This document shows positions 47,951 through 62,087 of a stretch of 64,000 nt of DNA, one piece after another. This DNA is from Rhytidiadelphus loreus (lineage: Eukaryota > Streptophyta > Bryopsida > Hypnales > Hylocomiaceae), in assembly GCA_947034895.1 (NCBI GenBank), contig OX344764.1:55223348-55287347 (forward strand). The letters are read 5' to 3'. Position numbers and translations under genes: made by a program. How positions within the stretch are numbered: position 1 is the stretch's first letter; each line of letters begins with the position of its first letter. A model generated the notes under the pieces. The model saw nothing but the letters and a program-made list of their open reading frames with translations. It had not been told where the DNA came from and made no database searches.

Positions 47951-49604
47951 TTCAAAGAACTAATGTGCCCAAAGCCAAGAAAATTAGTTCAAGGTGTCAA
48001 ATTGTTGAAATTCCAAAATTAAACTATTTCAATACTTGAATGTTGAATTTGACCTAAACATATGTTAATCTTTCTTCCTAACAATTCTAACGTGCAAATT
48101 CACCCACCTTGTTTAAATTATCCACATTCTAAATTGTAAGCCAATGTGGTGGCTCACTAAATGTAATGCCATGCAAATGTGAAATCGAGTGTGAAATACT
48201 ATAAATAAATTAGAAAACATTGTTGGTAGGATTCTCTCAATGTTCATCACTCATTGGCAATAGTCTAATAATGTTTTAGTTTCCCTTAGAGTAATAGTCC
48301 AATAATTTTCTTATGGTTCACACATTTTTGCTCACACTCTCTTTTTTCTTTTTCCTTGAATAATTTCCTTCAAGACTTACTTTACACAATAATATATATT
48401 ATCATGTTGAACATCATCTAATTTTTAAACTTCAATAGCCTACCAAAGTGTGCTACTATTCCATGCTAACATAGCTATGAGCCAAAGTAATAGCCTCTAC
48501 AATGTTAATAGTTCAATTGCACAATATTTAAATTTTTGTAAATATAGAAATAGCCGTCTTTTTTACTTAGCCATGGAAATTCTAAATTTTCACTTAAACA
48601 CCTATCAAATCAATCATAGCTTCAATTGCTCGTGATAATTATCAATTAATGTAGAAGGCAATAATCACAATCTCAACTTCTCAAGTTATATTTCAAGTAT
48701 TCATAGCTTCAAGTATATAACATTCTATACTTTCAATCAAGACATCTAAATTTGAACTATAGCTATACAAGATATACTAAATTATAGTTATGCAATTATC
48801 ATGGCATCACACTCATATTTAGTGTTATAGCCTTCAATAAACTCAAATTCTGATATTATCATTATTTTCTAATCATATATAATATATTGGACAATAGCCT
48901 ATATAGGATCAACATTCTTTCCTTTAGGCAATTAGACTTACAAACATACTACAACCAATTTTTAAAGTTAAGACCATAGTTACACATTCTTGACTATTAA
49001 CTATCCACAATATCATGATGCTTCACAAAGGCAATGTTCATAATTCCCTCACATTTTGCAATTATCTCACAAATTGGATATCATCTAAACAATTCACTTA
49101 CACTCGCACTTAAATTGATTCTCACTCTACGATAACACTTTAGCTACATTAATGTTATAGTACTTCTAATATAAACATCATACTTTTGTCACACAAATAT
49201 ATAGTTACAAGATTATAACACTCTTTGCACTTGGCTATAGCAAAATTTCACAATTTGTCAATTGCACTCAAACTACCAATAGTTTTACAACTTACAACTT
49301 ATTCAAATTGTAACAATCAATTTATAATTTTATATTTTCATATATCAAACATAAATATTGTACATATATAAAATTGATTGCAAAAAAATGCTCATTGGAA
49401 AGAAAATCACTTTAAAGAAGTCAGATCGCACTTATTTGCTTTAAAAAACAAAAGACAATAGCTACCTACATATGTATACTTAGAATTTCCTCATTGACAT
49501 CTCTTCACTTCTCTAACCATCTATGGACATTCTTGTGAATTATTGCTTAGCTGTTGTTGCATTGCAAATGCGTACATTATGTAAAAATATATATTTGTAT
49601 GTTA
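47951..49604. other. AT-rich gene-free stretch
   Basis: No gene is seen. C is more frequent than G on the plus strand for most of this interval. No repeat boundary is recognised. Confidence 0.4.
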
Positions 49605-50301
49605 TTTCAATGGGTTTTTATGGGGAGCACTATTTCTCACCCTTTTTATTGCGGCTATTTATTATTCTGGCCTCCTGCTGTCGCAGCTTGCCATCTGCTG
49701 GCCCTACTGGCCCCTCTTCCACATGCTGGTTGCATTCAATGCTTGGCACAGCACATCCATGCACTGTTTTTTCCTACCTGACAGGGTTTGCCCGGGGAAA
49801 ACTTTAGTGTTTCGTCTGTTGTGTTCCGGCGTATTCTAGAAAAGAAACGGCCTGACTTATCGCATGCATGGACATCGACGCCGCATGCATGGACATGGGC
49901 CATGTCACGCCGCTTGCATGGGTATGTCCCATGCCATGCATGCCTCTGTGTTCCCCCCCAGTGTTTCGTGGTGGCGGTAGACTTCAGGCCTTCCCCTCTA
50001 GGAGTTTAGGGAGTTCACAAGAATTAAACATCAAACACAAGTGACATTTTCTTCAAGTAAACCATAGTTTCCTATCTAAGAAAGGAAATCATATCGTGAA
50101 CCCTCCAGAAACTGACATTTTCAATGTTGAAAAAGGTAAAAAGAAAAAGAAATTAGGACTTCAAATAAAGAAGAAGACATACAATGAAACACCAATAATA
50201 AAAGGAAAATAACTAGATTTTATTGTATGGTTTAGGGGATGAACAATATAAATCTGAATTAAAAAAATATAGAACTTCATTAAAATTATAAGAAATTAAA
50301 A

Positions 50302-50830
50302 CCCATTGAACTCCAAACTCTTTGGGGCAAATGGTTTAAGGGTTTAGGAATTGGGCCTCCATTATCAGGGGTCCATCCGGTTAGGCAGTGCAAAAGCACT
50401 CCTTTAGCCAAAAAAAATGTATAATTGGTGTGCCGGACCCATTCAACTCCAAACTCTTTTTGGGGAAATGGTTTTAGGGAACACTAATTGGGCCTCCATT
50501 ATCAGGGGTCCATCCGGTTAGGGATTGCTTTCGCACTCCCTAACCCAAAAAAAATGTATAATTTTGTGTGCCGGACCCATTCAATTCCAAACTCTTTTGG
50601 AGAAATGGTGCTAGGAACACTAATTCGGCCTCCATTATCAAGGGTCCATCCGGTTAGGGATTGCTTTCGCACTCCCTAACCCAAAAAAAATGTATAATTG
50701 TGTGTGCCGGACCCATTCAACTCCAAACTCTTTTGGAGAAATGGTGCTAGGAACACTAATTTGGCCTCCATTATCAGAGGTCCATCCGCTTAGGGAGTGT
50801 GAAAACACTCCCTAACCCCCCATACAAACA
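50302..50830. repeat. Four tandem 136-bp units, each with a hairpin
   Basis: Units start at 50302, 50438, 50576 and 50712 with CCCATTCAACTCCAAACTCT or a variant; the last is truncated. Each holds the phrase GGCCTCCATTATCAGGGGTC then CATCCGGTTAGGGA, and a stem such as GTTAGGGATTGC / GCACTCCCTAAC around a 4-base loop. Unit 4 pairs AGGGAGTGT with ACACTCCCT. Units 1 to 3 continue with an A-run and ATGTATAATT. Confidence 0.92.
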
Positions 50831-51020
50831 CTGAAAATACACAATACATTGTAATACACCATACATTGTAACACAACATACATTGTAACACACCACATTT
50901 ATCAATAAAATTGAATGGCTTTAGAAGCCTTTTATTTTTATTTTTTACACTAGAAGATAAGCTATTTATACTAGTGGGGTGGTAGTAGGGGAGACAAACC
51001 TTATGGGATATAGAAAACTT
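50831..51020. repeat. Dispersed repeat related to family D
   Basis: Three copies of ACATTGTAACACA-like words are followed by AAGCTATTTATACTAGTGGG and GAGACAAACCTTATGGGATA. The same order occurs at 54530-54720 and, for the second half, at 44640-44690. Confidence 0.65.
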
Positions 51021-51244
51021 AGGATCTTTAACCCGTCACTAAATTTTACATGGCAAGCGAGCAAAACAGTGGCAGCAGAACACTGGAATTTTTTGGGGGC
51101 AGGCACCCACTGGCAGAGGAACAGTTGGCTGCCGTTGTCAAACCATGGTACGTAAACCCACACTATTGGGCCTGCTATAGTTATATTGTGCAATACGAGG
51201 CAATCCAATAAATATCCGCAATAAAAAGGGTGAGAAATAGCCAT

Positions 51245-54035
51245 TTCCGTTTTTTATTGTAATAATATATAGAGAAAAATGATATCATTTGAAGTGGCTT
51301 CAAGGTGACGCCTTTTGCTGAAGTGTAAGAATCAACTATTAAAAAAAAAGAACCACCAAAGAGCATCATTGATTTAAAGTAATTTTTCTAAATTATAAAA
51401 TTGTTCTTAAGTTTTTGTTTGTCAAATTAAAGCAGTTTTTTGGAGACTCAAGATGTAGATGGAGTGACATTCCTCTTGAAACTCTATTTTTTAGCTTTGT
51501 TAGACAACTATTTGATCCTAGTTCCTTTATTTCCACGCCTCAAGATATTTTCAAATTTTATTTCGTGTGTTTAAAGTTGCTGAAACAAATGGTGAAGATC
51601 ATTTTACCTTTCTTTTGGATTTTGAAGGATTATAACTCTATATAGGGACATAGATAGAATTACAAAGAAAAAAAGAATGGCCAATGGATGAAATGTGGTC
51701 TATGTAGCATGTTATGGGTTGAAATCCACTTGTTTAGGTGAATGAGGTGGAAGTTGAGGAGACTCTTCTTCTTCTTTTTCATAATTTATTTTTGCTTGCC
51801 AAAAGTTTAGAGAGCCTAGCCGTAACGTGTTTTTCTTTGAGAATTTTGCAATAAAAATTTGAGTGGATATTTTTCTTCTTCTTGCAATTGCAAAAACCTA
51901 TCACTCTCTCTATTTAGAGTTTGTATGTGAAAGTTATGCTTGATAGAGTGAAAGATGGTCTATTCTCAAAGAATTTGAAATAGAATTCTCAAATTCCCAT
52001 AATTGTTTGGTGAAGAAGTATATAGTTTTGAGATTTGATATGCCTATATATTAAGTTGTTGGATTTTCAAAGATCTATCACATGCACTCTTATTTTGGAG
52101 TTAGCGAGTGAAAGATATGAGCTTGAAAGTAGAATAGTATTGAAATGCCTTTGAATTAAAGAGAGGAAACTTTGACCAACTATAAAAGTTGGACAATATG
52201 AGGTTTTGACTTAAAATTTGTAGGGTTTATACATGTTTGTGTGAGATTTTCAAAAAGTTATCACATTCTTGATTTAAAATTAGGAAGTGATGGATATGTA
52301 TTATATTAGTATGGTATTATATGTATTATATTAGTATGGTTATACTATGTTCTATGTATATGACATGGATATTGGCATACATCTATTTGTACTTGTTTTT
52401 TTACAAAATAATGGATATACATATGTGGAGTACATTCACCGTACTTTTGTTTTTACTTGATTATGGCATCCTTCATATACAAGTCTAAATCTAGTTGTAT
52501 CTAGAAACTTAGTTTTTTCCCAAGACAAACTCTCTCTACTCGACACCTTCAATTAATAACCATCTTTTGAAATCTGTAAGACAATGGCCTTTAAATTGTT
52601 TAAAAAATTAAAAAATAAGTGAAACTTTAAACCCTTTTTACTTTAAAACAAAAATTTGTGCTTAAAAATAAAACTTATGGACTCACAAATGGTATGCATC
52701 AATTTCATCATTTCCAAATAGAATTCTCTAAATACTTCTCTACCCAAGGAGATTACTTAGTGTATCTATAACCAACTATGTAAGTTCAATGATTTTTTGA
52801 CCCCTTTTAACTTTTTAATAAACTGTAATTTCAACCTATAATTTTGAATTTTTTTTAATAATGGTTGTAGGTTTCTATTGCCAAAAATTCCCAATTCAAA
52901 TAAGATATGAAATGATTTGTAGAATAGGTTGAAAAATGAACTAAAATAGCATGTTTTTCAATTCAAATATTTATAGAGAATACATTTAGATGACCATTGC
53001 ATCAATATTCAAGAAAAAATAACTTTCAATAGAAAGTTATTTTCAAGAATTTTCTGTTCATTTTTTAGACAATTTTTTTCTTATATAAAATAGGGGTGTA
53101 AAAGTTATTTTCAATTCTATAGTGTATCTCTTTACTTCAAAAATTGATAACTAATTATAATTAACAAATAAAATTACCAATAATTCAAAACATAAACTAT
53201 CAAAGTAGAAAAACATATTGGTATTTATTTTTATTTTTATTTTATTTATTTAAATTTTAGGATATAAGATAGGGCGTCTAAAATCTTAATACACATAGCT
53301 TCTAATGGACACTCTAACATCTCTAAGTGATTTCTTTGGGTACTTCTACTCAAAGAGTAACAAATCACAATAAAAGTGTCTTAGTGTCTAAAAGTGCGCT
53401 CTAGAATTGTTACATTTAGATGCCAATTTCCAATGATATTGAGAGATCTCTTGATCACCTTCAACATTGCAAAGTCTAGATTTGCCATCTTAGTCTAGAA
53501 TTAGTTAAATATGTCTAATGAAATCGTTGTGGCAAAATGGAGTACATTTCTAGTGTAGATTGTGGTGCAAAACTAGTGCAAATCAAGCACTTGATGCATA
53601 CAATAGTGCATGCCAAGAGTTGGTACACCGCAATGAACAATTATCCATCTTCTAAAAGATCTTAGGATTCTTCAAATCAACTTCAAGACATTGTAATAGT
53701 ATATATTGAAGGCAATATGAGAAGAACTTCAATCTGGCCAACACAAGTCTTGGAGCATTGTTGTTAAACTTTGCATTACATGATTAGATAACATCTTTAT
53801 GGGCAATTTTGTTAAAATGGTGGTATTCAATTGGTATTTGTACATAAAGGAACGGAGACTGAGGTGTACGGAGGCACCTATTCATCTCATATCAAGCATC
53901 AATTGTGTCCCATGCATGCCCAAATCACCACTCATTTACATATGGCATTGCCCTCACCATCGTCTTCTACAAGATCTCATGCCCTAGTTGGTCCTTGAAC
54001 CACCATTTTAACAAAATTGCCCATCTTTGAGTTCT
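51245..54035. other. AT-rich gene-free stretch
   Basis: No gene or RNA gene is seen. A duplicated ATGTATTATATTAGTATGGT lies near 52296-52340. Confidence 0.4.
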
Positions 54036-54529
54036 TTAACTCCTAAAGGTTTTGGAAGCAGTTTAGAAGAAAGTAGTCACTATAACAACCCCTTTTTTTT
54101 GGATGTGCTGAAAAACTTGGTAACACGTCTTTTCAAATGTCAAGCATATTACTTTCAATGTTCAAGAAAATTTGTTTGATTCAATGATGTGGCAAAAACG
54201 TGCAAAAATTTAAGAAAATGTACCATGTTTTTGTTGTGCTGTTTGAACAAACATGGTTAAAGAAGGTGCCAAAATGCGCCATGTGGCAACCATGTCACCT
54301 CCACGTAAGCGCTATGTGGGCGATCAATGCCATGTGGGATTTTTTTCAACCAATTCAGAGATGATGTGGCAGTTGACGTCACAATATGTGAGAAGATTAA
54401 TAGTGTTTTGAGTAATGTCAATTTAGACGTCAACAAGAATTTTGATACAATTTTTGGCAACATTAATTTAGATGTCTTTCCAAAAAAATTCTAAAATGTC
54501 AACCTTGAAATCCAAACATTTTGCAACAT
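54036..54529. other. Solo TTAA-family left end and flank
   Basis: The sequence TTAACTCCTAAAGGTTTTGG at 54036 resembles the left ends of the TTAA-flanked elements. I find no matching right end, so this is a truncated or chance copy. Confidence 0.35.
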
Positions 54530-54720
54530 CAACTTTGATATACACCATACAAAATAGACCATACATAGTATACAATAAATTGTACAAAACACACTGTATT
54601 TGGTATTTATATCAAATGACTTGAAAGTCAATTATTGTGTGTAAATTGACATGAAAAGACATACTATTTATACAAGTGGAGAAGTAGAAGGCATGACAAA
54701 CCATATGGGATATGGAAATT
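54530..54720. repeat. Dispersed repeat related to family D
   Basis: ACCATACAAAATAGACCATA is followed by ACATACTATTTATACAAGTG and GACAAACCATATGGGATATG, in the order seen at 50860-51020. Confidence 0.65.
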
Positions 54721-57700
54721 TTCAAAATTATACAAAGTTGTCAAAGTCAAAAAGATTTTGACATCTCAGTTGATATTACAAAAACATCTAGATGTCTTAG
54801 TTGATGTCTAAAAAAACAATATTCAAATTTTCAAATGGCGTTGAAGTGTGTTGATGTGGCATGCCACCTTGTCCTTGTTAGATGCTATGTCAATCAAATG
54901 GCACATCAATTGGCACTTTTTTTAAGTTTTAAGTTTAAAAAAAATTTAAATAAAAAAAACACTTGTCAAGCGGTTGCCCTTCCCCTATATTTTACATTCG
55001 GTCAGGGTTTTACTTCAATCTATAGTAACTTTTTCTAATTTATCTAAAGTTAAACTAAAACCTCTTGCCAACATGGCATTTCTATATTTTCTTTGATGTT
55101 GTACAAAACACAACTATGTTTTTTATAATGTCTCCTAGAACATCACCGTCACATAGGACATCAACTTGTTCTACCTCTGACATCCAAGTGTTTTTTAAAA
55201 CACCAAACTCAATTCTACTTCCTAAGGGTGCAATCCCATTTTTGTACTTGTGTTTTGAAAAAATCCTTCTTTGTTGCTAATGTCCAAAAGAACACGGGTT
55301 TCTTTTAGTGAGTGAAAATCAAGTGTTTGTTGAATATGGAGAGTGGATAGTAAATGACAATTCTTTTTTGATTCTGAACCATAAGGTCTTTAAGTTGTCT
55401 TTATTGTTTATCTACCTACCAATTTTTACTAGTAAATTATTTGAAAAGAGTGAGATTTAAAGGTCCAAAGTTGGGGTTTCTTTTTTTCTTATAAGACATA
55501 TGAAAATTGTCATGTGAAAATTTTAGACAACTACACTTAGATTGTTGAATTCTACGTATATACAATTCCATTTTCATGGTTACTCCTTGGATTAGGGTTC
55601 TTATATGAGTTAGCAACATGCTCAATTTTTTTGGAAATCATCACACTTGTAGAACATAACTAGAACAACATGAATGCAAACATAGTTTTGGCAGAAGTAG
55701 TGTACATTGGCATTTTTCTCATATTTGAATTTATCATTCAAATGAATTCTAATAAAAACTTTGAACAGTGGAGACAATGATATGTACCTATTTCACCATA
55801 AAGAATCGTCCTTTCTAAAAAATGTGAAAAGCTCAAAATGTAGGAGAACAAATTTAGCCATAGACTTTTTTATCTACTTCAAGGTTTAGGATAGCCCTCA
55901 AATGTTGGGTTCTCCTTCTTAGCTCACCTAGTTGACTCTAATATATTGTAGACATGTAAAGGTTTTGCTGACAAAGTTGAGGGATCCATTTCAAGAGTGC
56001 ATAGAGTCTTTGGGTGTGGAGTAAGGCTTGTTTTGCTTTTTGACTCTTGTCAATGATACTTGCATACCAACTTCTACAACCAACTTTTACATTGTAGGCT
56101 TGCCACGTCTACTAGTTGTTGTGGCTAGCTATGCCTATTGCACGGGCTGTGGGTGCTATATGCTATGCTGCTCTTGCAATATGGGCACTCCCTATTGCTT
56201 TTGCCATGCTTGCTTATTGTATCTAGAGACTTATCCAATCCAAGTAGAATTGGGAACTTAGGCTACGGTGCTAGAAAAAAATTGTAGAAACAATCATCTT
56301 CAGATTTTTGGAAAAAAAAATGAAAAAAAAGAAAGGGTGCTATTGAAAAAAAATAAAAAAGGTATAAGAAAATAATAGACAAGGAATAGGGAAAAATATT
56401 AGAAATAATAGCGACCAAAATATAGGAGGTATGAAAAAAAGGGTTCATGGTAAGAAAAAATATAGAGGTTCCACAACTAGTCTTTTCCAAAGTGCGTCAA
56501 AACAACACTCAATTCACCTTATGGTCTTTGGTCATGGTTGTCTTCATTGTGATTTGGGGGCCTATAGTGATAAACTTCAAAGCATCTTCAATGTAGACAC
56601 ATAAACACCCGATTGCAAGTCTGGCAATAATAGCTACATTTAGGGGCCCTATATATTAGGCATGCATGCCTCAATTGACTTGAAGTTGGCATGTAGGGAC
56701 ATGATTGTTGTTGTTCTTCTTCTTCATCTACATCAATTTCGTGGTCATGCAAATTTTGTGTGAGAGCATCACACAAATTAGCTTTGAATTGGAAGTGAGT
56801 AATTGGTTTTCTTTCACGCCGTCATTGTTGTAAGGATGCTAGATAGATTATATACATATTGACCACCATTGTGTCCAACATGAAATAGAAAACTTGGTTC
56901 CACTACTTGTTTGACTAGAGTATCATGCTTTAAGTTGATCCATCACATCCACCCCCCTCATGTGGATGGATTATTCTAGATGCATAGGAAAGGTTTGGAT
57001 TAGGTCTCATCTTGCTCCATTCCTATATGAAACTATAAGCACTAGTACACATGGGAACTCAAAAAGCAATGCATGAATGGAAATGAGGAGAGTTAGGCGT
57101 TTGCTCTTCTACAATATGCACATAATGCCATGAGATTCATGCATTTTCCATTGTAATATACCTTGAGGTGAATTGGACCAATTTTGAAGCGCTTTCAATT
57201 CTATTGATAGACCCACCTAATTAGACTTATAGTGCCAATGGCATAAATTTCTAATGCAACCAACTCCATAAATAATCCAATGCTAGAGAAATACACTGTT
57301 AATTGTATTTAGTGTTATATTACTAATAGTGTTACTTGAATTTTTACCCTATCCACTCTAAATTTCAAGTGGTTTGCATTTAGTATTGTGTTCACCACTC
57401 TTTGTCAATTCTTTCTCTCCTCTTTCTTTCACGACTTGTGTCTCCCTACCCCACTTCAATGCCTAGCTGCCATAGTCTTCCAAAAACTTCCATAGTCTTC
57501 TAGAAGAACCTATTAGATGGTACATATTATATATAGAGGTCAAGATAGAGGTAGTTCTTAGTTTCAACAACACATCATTTGGATCTTACTTGTAGCTCTA
57601 GTATTGTACTTTTTGAGCTCTAATATCAAGTCTTGTTAAATGAAGTGGCTTGTGAGTTCCAAATTTGTTACTTGAGACTCATGCTTTTTAATTTTGAGTA

Positions 57701-59240
57701 TAGTTTTATATATACAAAAAAATCCAAAGAGTGTTTTATAAAAATTAGTATGTCACATTCCAACATAGTATTTGGTTCTAAATAGAATATTTTCCTTCAA
57801 GTCAATCCAAATCCTACATGTAAATAGGATAGAACCTTGAAATTTGTACAAATTATAGATATTTAGAAATTGCGTAAATTGTCTAAACTTGCGTTGCATG
57901 TAACAAATCCTAGATAAAATTGGTCCAAGGGAACCTATAGAAGAACCCTAAGTAATTCTTAGAGAAAAGTTTCACTTTCTCATTCCATTTTGCAAAATAG
58001 TAGAAAATCCCAATTATTAGCCTACATGTGAAGAAAACTCAAGATGGACTAGTGGAGAGCATCTATGACCAAAGCATGGTATTTTGGGGGTGAAAATCAT
58101 GCTAAGAGTCCAACAACAAAATTGGTTTGCTATGATTTCCTTTTATGTAAAAGATTCTCTATTCACTAGAAATTAAAGGAGATATTGAGATTTGATTCTC
58201 TTTCTTCACATGTGCATATTAAGGATTTGAGCTTGCACATATTTTATAGAATTATATGAGAGGTTCTACAAAAGTTCCAAATCTTTTTGATAGTCAAAAG
58301 ATCCTCTTCTAGACAATCGATTGTCAAAATTTACAATGGGAAATTTGTAGAAATTATCCAAGGTGCAATAAAATGTCACTAAAAATCAGTATAATTTTTT
58401 TTTATGTTAATAAGATTCTCCAACAAATTTCAAAACATTCTAATAGCCAAAAGTATCCAGACTAGCAAGATTCTTCAAAATTGGTGAATTTGAAGAAAGT
58501 TTGTGGAGTTGACTAATGCTCTAGGGGCATACAAAATTGGAGTAAGGTATTTTCTTACTACCTTAGTTATATCTACTAAAGATTTCAAGTAGTTATTTTT
58601 CATAAAAAGTCAAACTCCAAAAGTTGAATTTAAACATTTTTTGGAGTTAATTCGTTGCTAGGTTTCAATGAAATTTTGAAGATAAAAAAAGGATAGAGAG
58701 CTCAAATTGATGCAAAATGGCCTTTTGAAGCTTATGGCACAATCCGTTTGTGATTTGAAGTCTTTCTCCAAAAGTTAGAGTTTTGAACTAATGTAGAAAG
58801 TCAAAATTGAAAAATTAGGATGAAAATCGTAAATGATAAGTTTACTACTTGAAAATGAGAGGAGGTGAGTGCCCTTAGAAGAGTATATAATGTCACTCAT
58901 TTTCCTCTAAACACACTCCTTGTAGCCATTATATGGGCACGTTGACACGTTGGTCCATTTAGTTGGATTTTTTGGCCATCTTAGAGCTAAGTTGCTAAGT
59001 GTGTGTTTTGTAGCATTTCAAGCTTCCATTGTTGTTGTTTCTACAAGTTTTGAAGGACTTGGTATCCCTTCAAATCTTAATAATACACTTTGTATTTTGT
59101 TTGAATCGTTGCACTAATTTTGTTGAAGTATTTTGTTAGGTTTTTTTGTATTTGTTTTTTTGTTTGTATTAATCTTAAAGCAACCTCCCCTCCATACCTT
59201 GGTGATGTCGCTTTGGATGGCCATTACTCCATTAGTGCAA
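54721..59240. other. AT-rich gene-free stretch
   Basis: No gene is supported. The frames of up to 77 codons lack family features. No RNA gene or clear repeat boundary is recognised. Confidence 0.4.
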
Positions 59241-59249
59241 GTTTTGTTG

Positions 59250-59515
59250 AGTTTATTGTACTAAGGTAGAAGGCTCTTGAAGTGATCATTTAAGGGATGT
59301 AGAGGCATTTTTATATATTGGAGATGCTGAAAAGTATTTTCCATTATTTTTCAATGATAAAAAAAACGCAACAAAACATAATGTAATAGTTACCATATTT
59401 TTGGAAGCACTTCTAAATTATTGACAAATTTCCCAAGAAAAAAGTTGTAGGCACCTATTCCTAATCCTAGGCTTTAAAAAACCCGGACTCACGCAAGTCT
59501 GAAAATATTCAAAGC
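59250..59515 (+). repeat. Copy of the 5' part of the element at 38451
   Basis: TACTAAGGTAGAAGGCTCTT matches the element's inverted end. ATTTTTGGAAGCACTTCTAA, GTAGGCACCTATTCCTAATC and CTAGGCTTTAAAAAACCC match 38560-38675 in order. Confidence 0.65.
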
Positions 59516-61239
59516 AATACCGAAAAGCAACGGAGTAGCATGTTTAAACTGGATGAGATAGTTTCAAAATGCGATTGTAATGGAGATGGAGTAGATCCTA
59601 TACAAGGAATGAAAGAACAATGTCTAACAACAGTTTGAGGAGTCAAAGTGCCATGAATGTGGCCTTCAACAGTGCTAAAAGAGACAATTGTTCATAAAAA
59701 AATAGTGTGCAGTGGATGTAAAATCAAATAATTGTGGTTATAAAGCATTGTAAGTGATTTTCCTGTGTGAAAAAAACCACCCCTAGAGTTGGCGGGGGGG
59801 GAGCGTATGGGATCCTACATCCATTGGCCTTCCAAGCAATGGACTCCTCATCACATAGTACCAATTAAGAGCAACACTCCTAAGAGCAACACTCCTAAAA
59901 TCACCTCCTAAAAACTCAAAATCACCTAATTAAGCATTCAAGTGGATGAGGGCAACTTCATATGTCAAAATCCAAATCAAATGCGCAAATTGGGGCTCAA
60001 ACTAGCCTAAATTGGTCCTAAAACACAATTACAGCACACAACCAATTATTCCAAACACTCTAATTCCAACATGCATGATCCCTTCAATCAAAACAAAGGC
60101 AAAGAAAATTTAATAAATTATTACAGTTTTTATTATTATTTTACAAGCAGAAAAAAGGTCAAAAAATAGCCAAAAAGTAAAAAACAGTCACCGCATCATG
60201 GCATCCGACCTCTGTTCACTGATTTGGTTTTCCCATCCTTGTCCTTGCTTCAAATTGGAGAAGCCATAGCTGATTGGAAAGCTTACTTCAAGGTGCATCA
60301 TTCCTCAAAATCTCAATTCAATCCACCTTGCCAATCTTCCACTATCGCTCGTCAAAGTTGGTAGTTTGCAATTGTTGCGTCAACAAACCTCCTCGCACAA
60401 AATCAATTGCCCCAACCTCGTCCTTGCTCCAAATTTAGCAAGTCACAGCTTTTTGGAAAGTTGACTTCAAGTCACACCACTCTTCCAAAATTTGACTCCA
60501 TCCAATTTTCCATGCTCCCACAATCGCCCTTCAAAGTTGGCAACTCCATTTCACTCAAAAAATCCCTAATTCTCTTCCATTTCTTCCCTTTAGACCTCCA
60601 ACCTTATATTTTCACTCATTTTCTTCCATAAAAGTAGTGAAACCTACTTGACAAATTGTCTCACATGCTTTTTTTCTTTAGTTTCTCACAATTCATGCTC
60701 AACAACACCCATAATCTCAACAATGCTCTTAAAATACATGTACACAAAAACTTGCAAGAAAGAGGAGAGAGAGGGCCAAACCCTAAAATTGAGTATATCA
60801 AACTCCCTAACGGATTAGTTTTTACTAACTACCTGCATCCTACTTTCATTTACTATAAAATCGTTATTTTAGTGTAAGAACGCGGAATTAGTGCAAATTG
60901 CGCTAAATCAAGGTTGCTAGCATGCGAGCCTGTGAGCATGAGCCTGTGAGCTTGTGAGCCTGTGAGCAGGAATTTTTTTTGTATTATAAACAAGTTGGGA
61001 CCTATAACCATGGGTTTATTACATTATAAATTTCAGGAAATGTGAAGTCATTTTAATGAAATTTGACGCACTTGCAAATGTATTTTCAAGGTATTTTTTG
61101 CTACAAGAAAATGCAGTCATTTTTCATAGACATCATGATGCAAAAAATCCAAATGATCACATCAAATTCTAAAATACACTCATAATTCTAAAATCCATGC
61201 ATTATAGTTTGGCTCAAGAAATATGTCAATCTCAAGAAT
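59516..61239. other. Gene-free stretch
   Basis: No gene is recognised. Near 60911-60965 the word GCCTGTGAGC recurs after TTGCTAGCATGCGAGC. The latter 16-base word also occurs at 62532, beside the palindromic array. Confidence 0.4.
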
Positions 61240-61491
61240 CTAAATCATAGTGGTATTGGTTATAGAACACTCAATTGTTGATGGCTTTAAAGTCTCTCTA
61301 CACTTGGAGGCACTACCATCTATAAATCCAAAATATTCAAAAGCATAAGTATCTTTATGGCGTTTTGCTTTAGAGCAGCCAAAGTTTACAAATGCCGATG
61401 CCATCTGCTCGACAGACATAGGAAGATGAAAATTATTCTCTAGAGTGAAGAAGAGACTTTGTGCCTTCATCATCTCATCTACTGATGTCAA
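61240..61491 (-). pseudogene. Truncated copy of the last exon of the methyltransferase-like gene
   Basis: The 83-codon frame matches the C-terminal exon of the gene at 62832-64000: EQMASAFVNFGCSKAKRHKDTYA against EQLASAFVEFGCSKRKKRKETYA (given here in part), and both end in STIEC../STTESTMI-like tails with TMI-stop. The preceding exons, including the SAM-binding one, are not recognisable upstream (61492-62080). The exon stays open, so it may be a recent relic. Confidence 0.6.
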
Positions 61492-62087
61492 TTCTATATG
61501 GCTACAAGTAGATGTAAAACAATACTATGCTTATGCCATGCATGACCTGCATGATCAATTCAATCTTGTCTTTGAGTTTAGGGAATAATGTAATTTGTTG
61601 TAATGTGCCAGAACATGTTTGTTGTATGAAGTCTAGAAATATGACTCATCCACGCCAATAGACAATGATTTCTGTTCCACACAAAGAACTTTGACTTCCT
61701 CAAAGAATAGAATGGAACATGACCTCAATAGCTTTCTTAGTTGACTTGTTACTAGATATCTTGATGTTTGCATTTGTTGAAGTGATTGTTACAATGGACT
61801 TGCCACATCTACAACAAGAATTATATTATGATGCACCTTTGAGGTTGAAGCTTGACCTACATTTCCCCCCTGCATTTGAACAATACTCAACATGAGACAA
61901 GAAGACAATGTACACAATTGAACTCTAGACAAGAAAAATAAAATTCTTACAAAGCACAAAATGAAATGTACAATTCTAAACCAGAAAATCAAAATAGATT
62001 ATAAAACAAAATCTCTAAGCTACGGTTATCATCAAATAATCTTAGTAAACCACACGAAAAGGATTTAAATTTTTTTTTTTTTTTTTT

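Larger units (their letters stand above)
49627..51240. mobile_element. Possible 1.6-kb element bounded by inverted repeats
   Basis: The left sequence CTATTTCTCACCCTTTTTAT followed by TGCGGCTATTTATT (from 49630) is matched in reverse near 51203-51240 (AATAAATATCCGCAATAAAA then AGGGTGAGAAATAG). The interior has a GC-rich patch with repeated GCATGCATGGACAT (49860-49950) and the hairpin array at 50302-50830. No protein is recognised. Confidence 0.55.

Noticed and set aside
49523..50009. Overlapping frames of 73-94 codons in the GC-rich patch
   Set aside because: Three overlapping frames of similar length and repeated GCATGCATGG words point to chance openness in a GC-rich repeat.
50302..50830. 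CRISPR array
   Set aside because: Units are 136 bp with no short repeat/unique spacer pattern, and the genome is eukaryotic.
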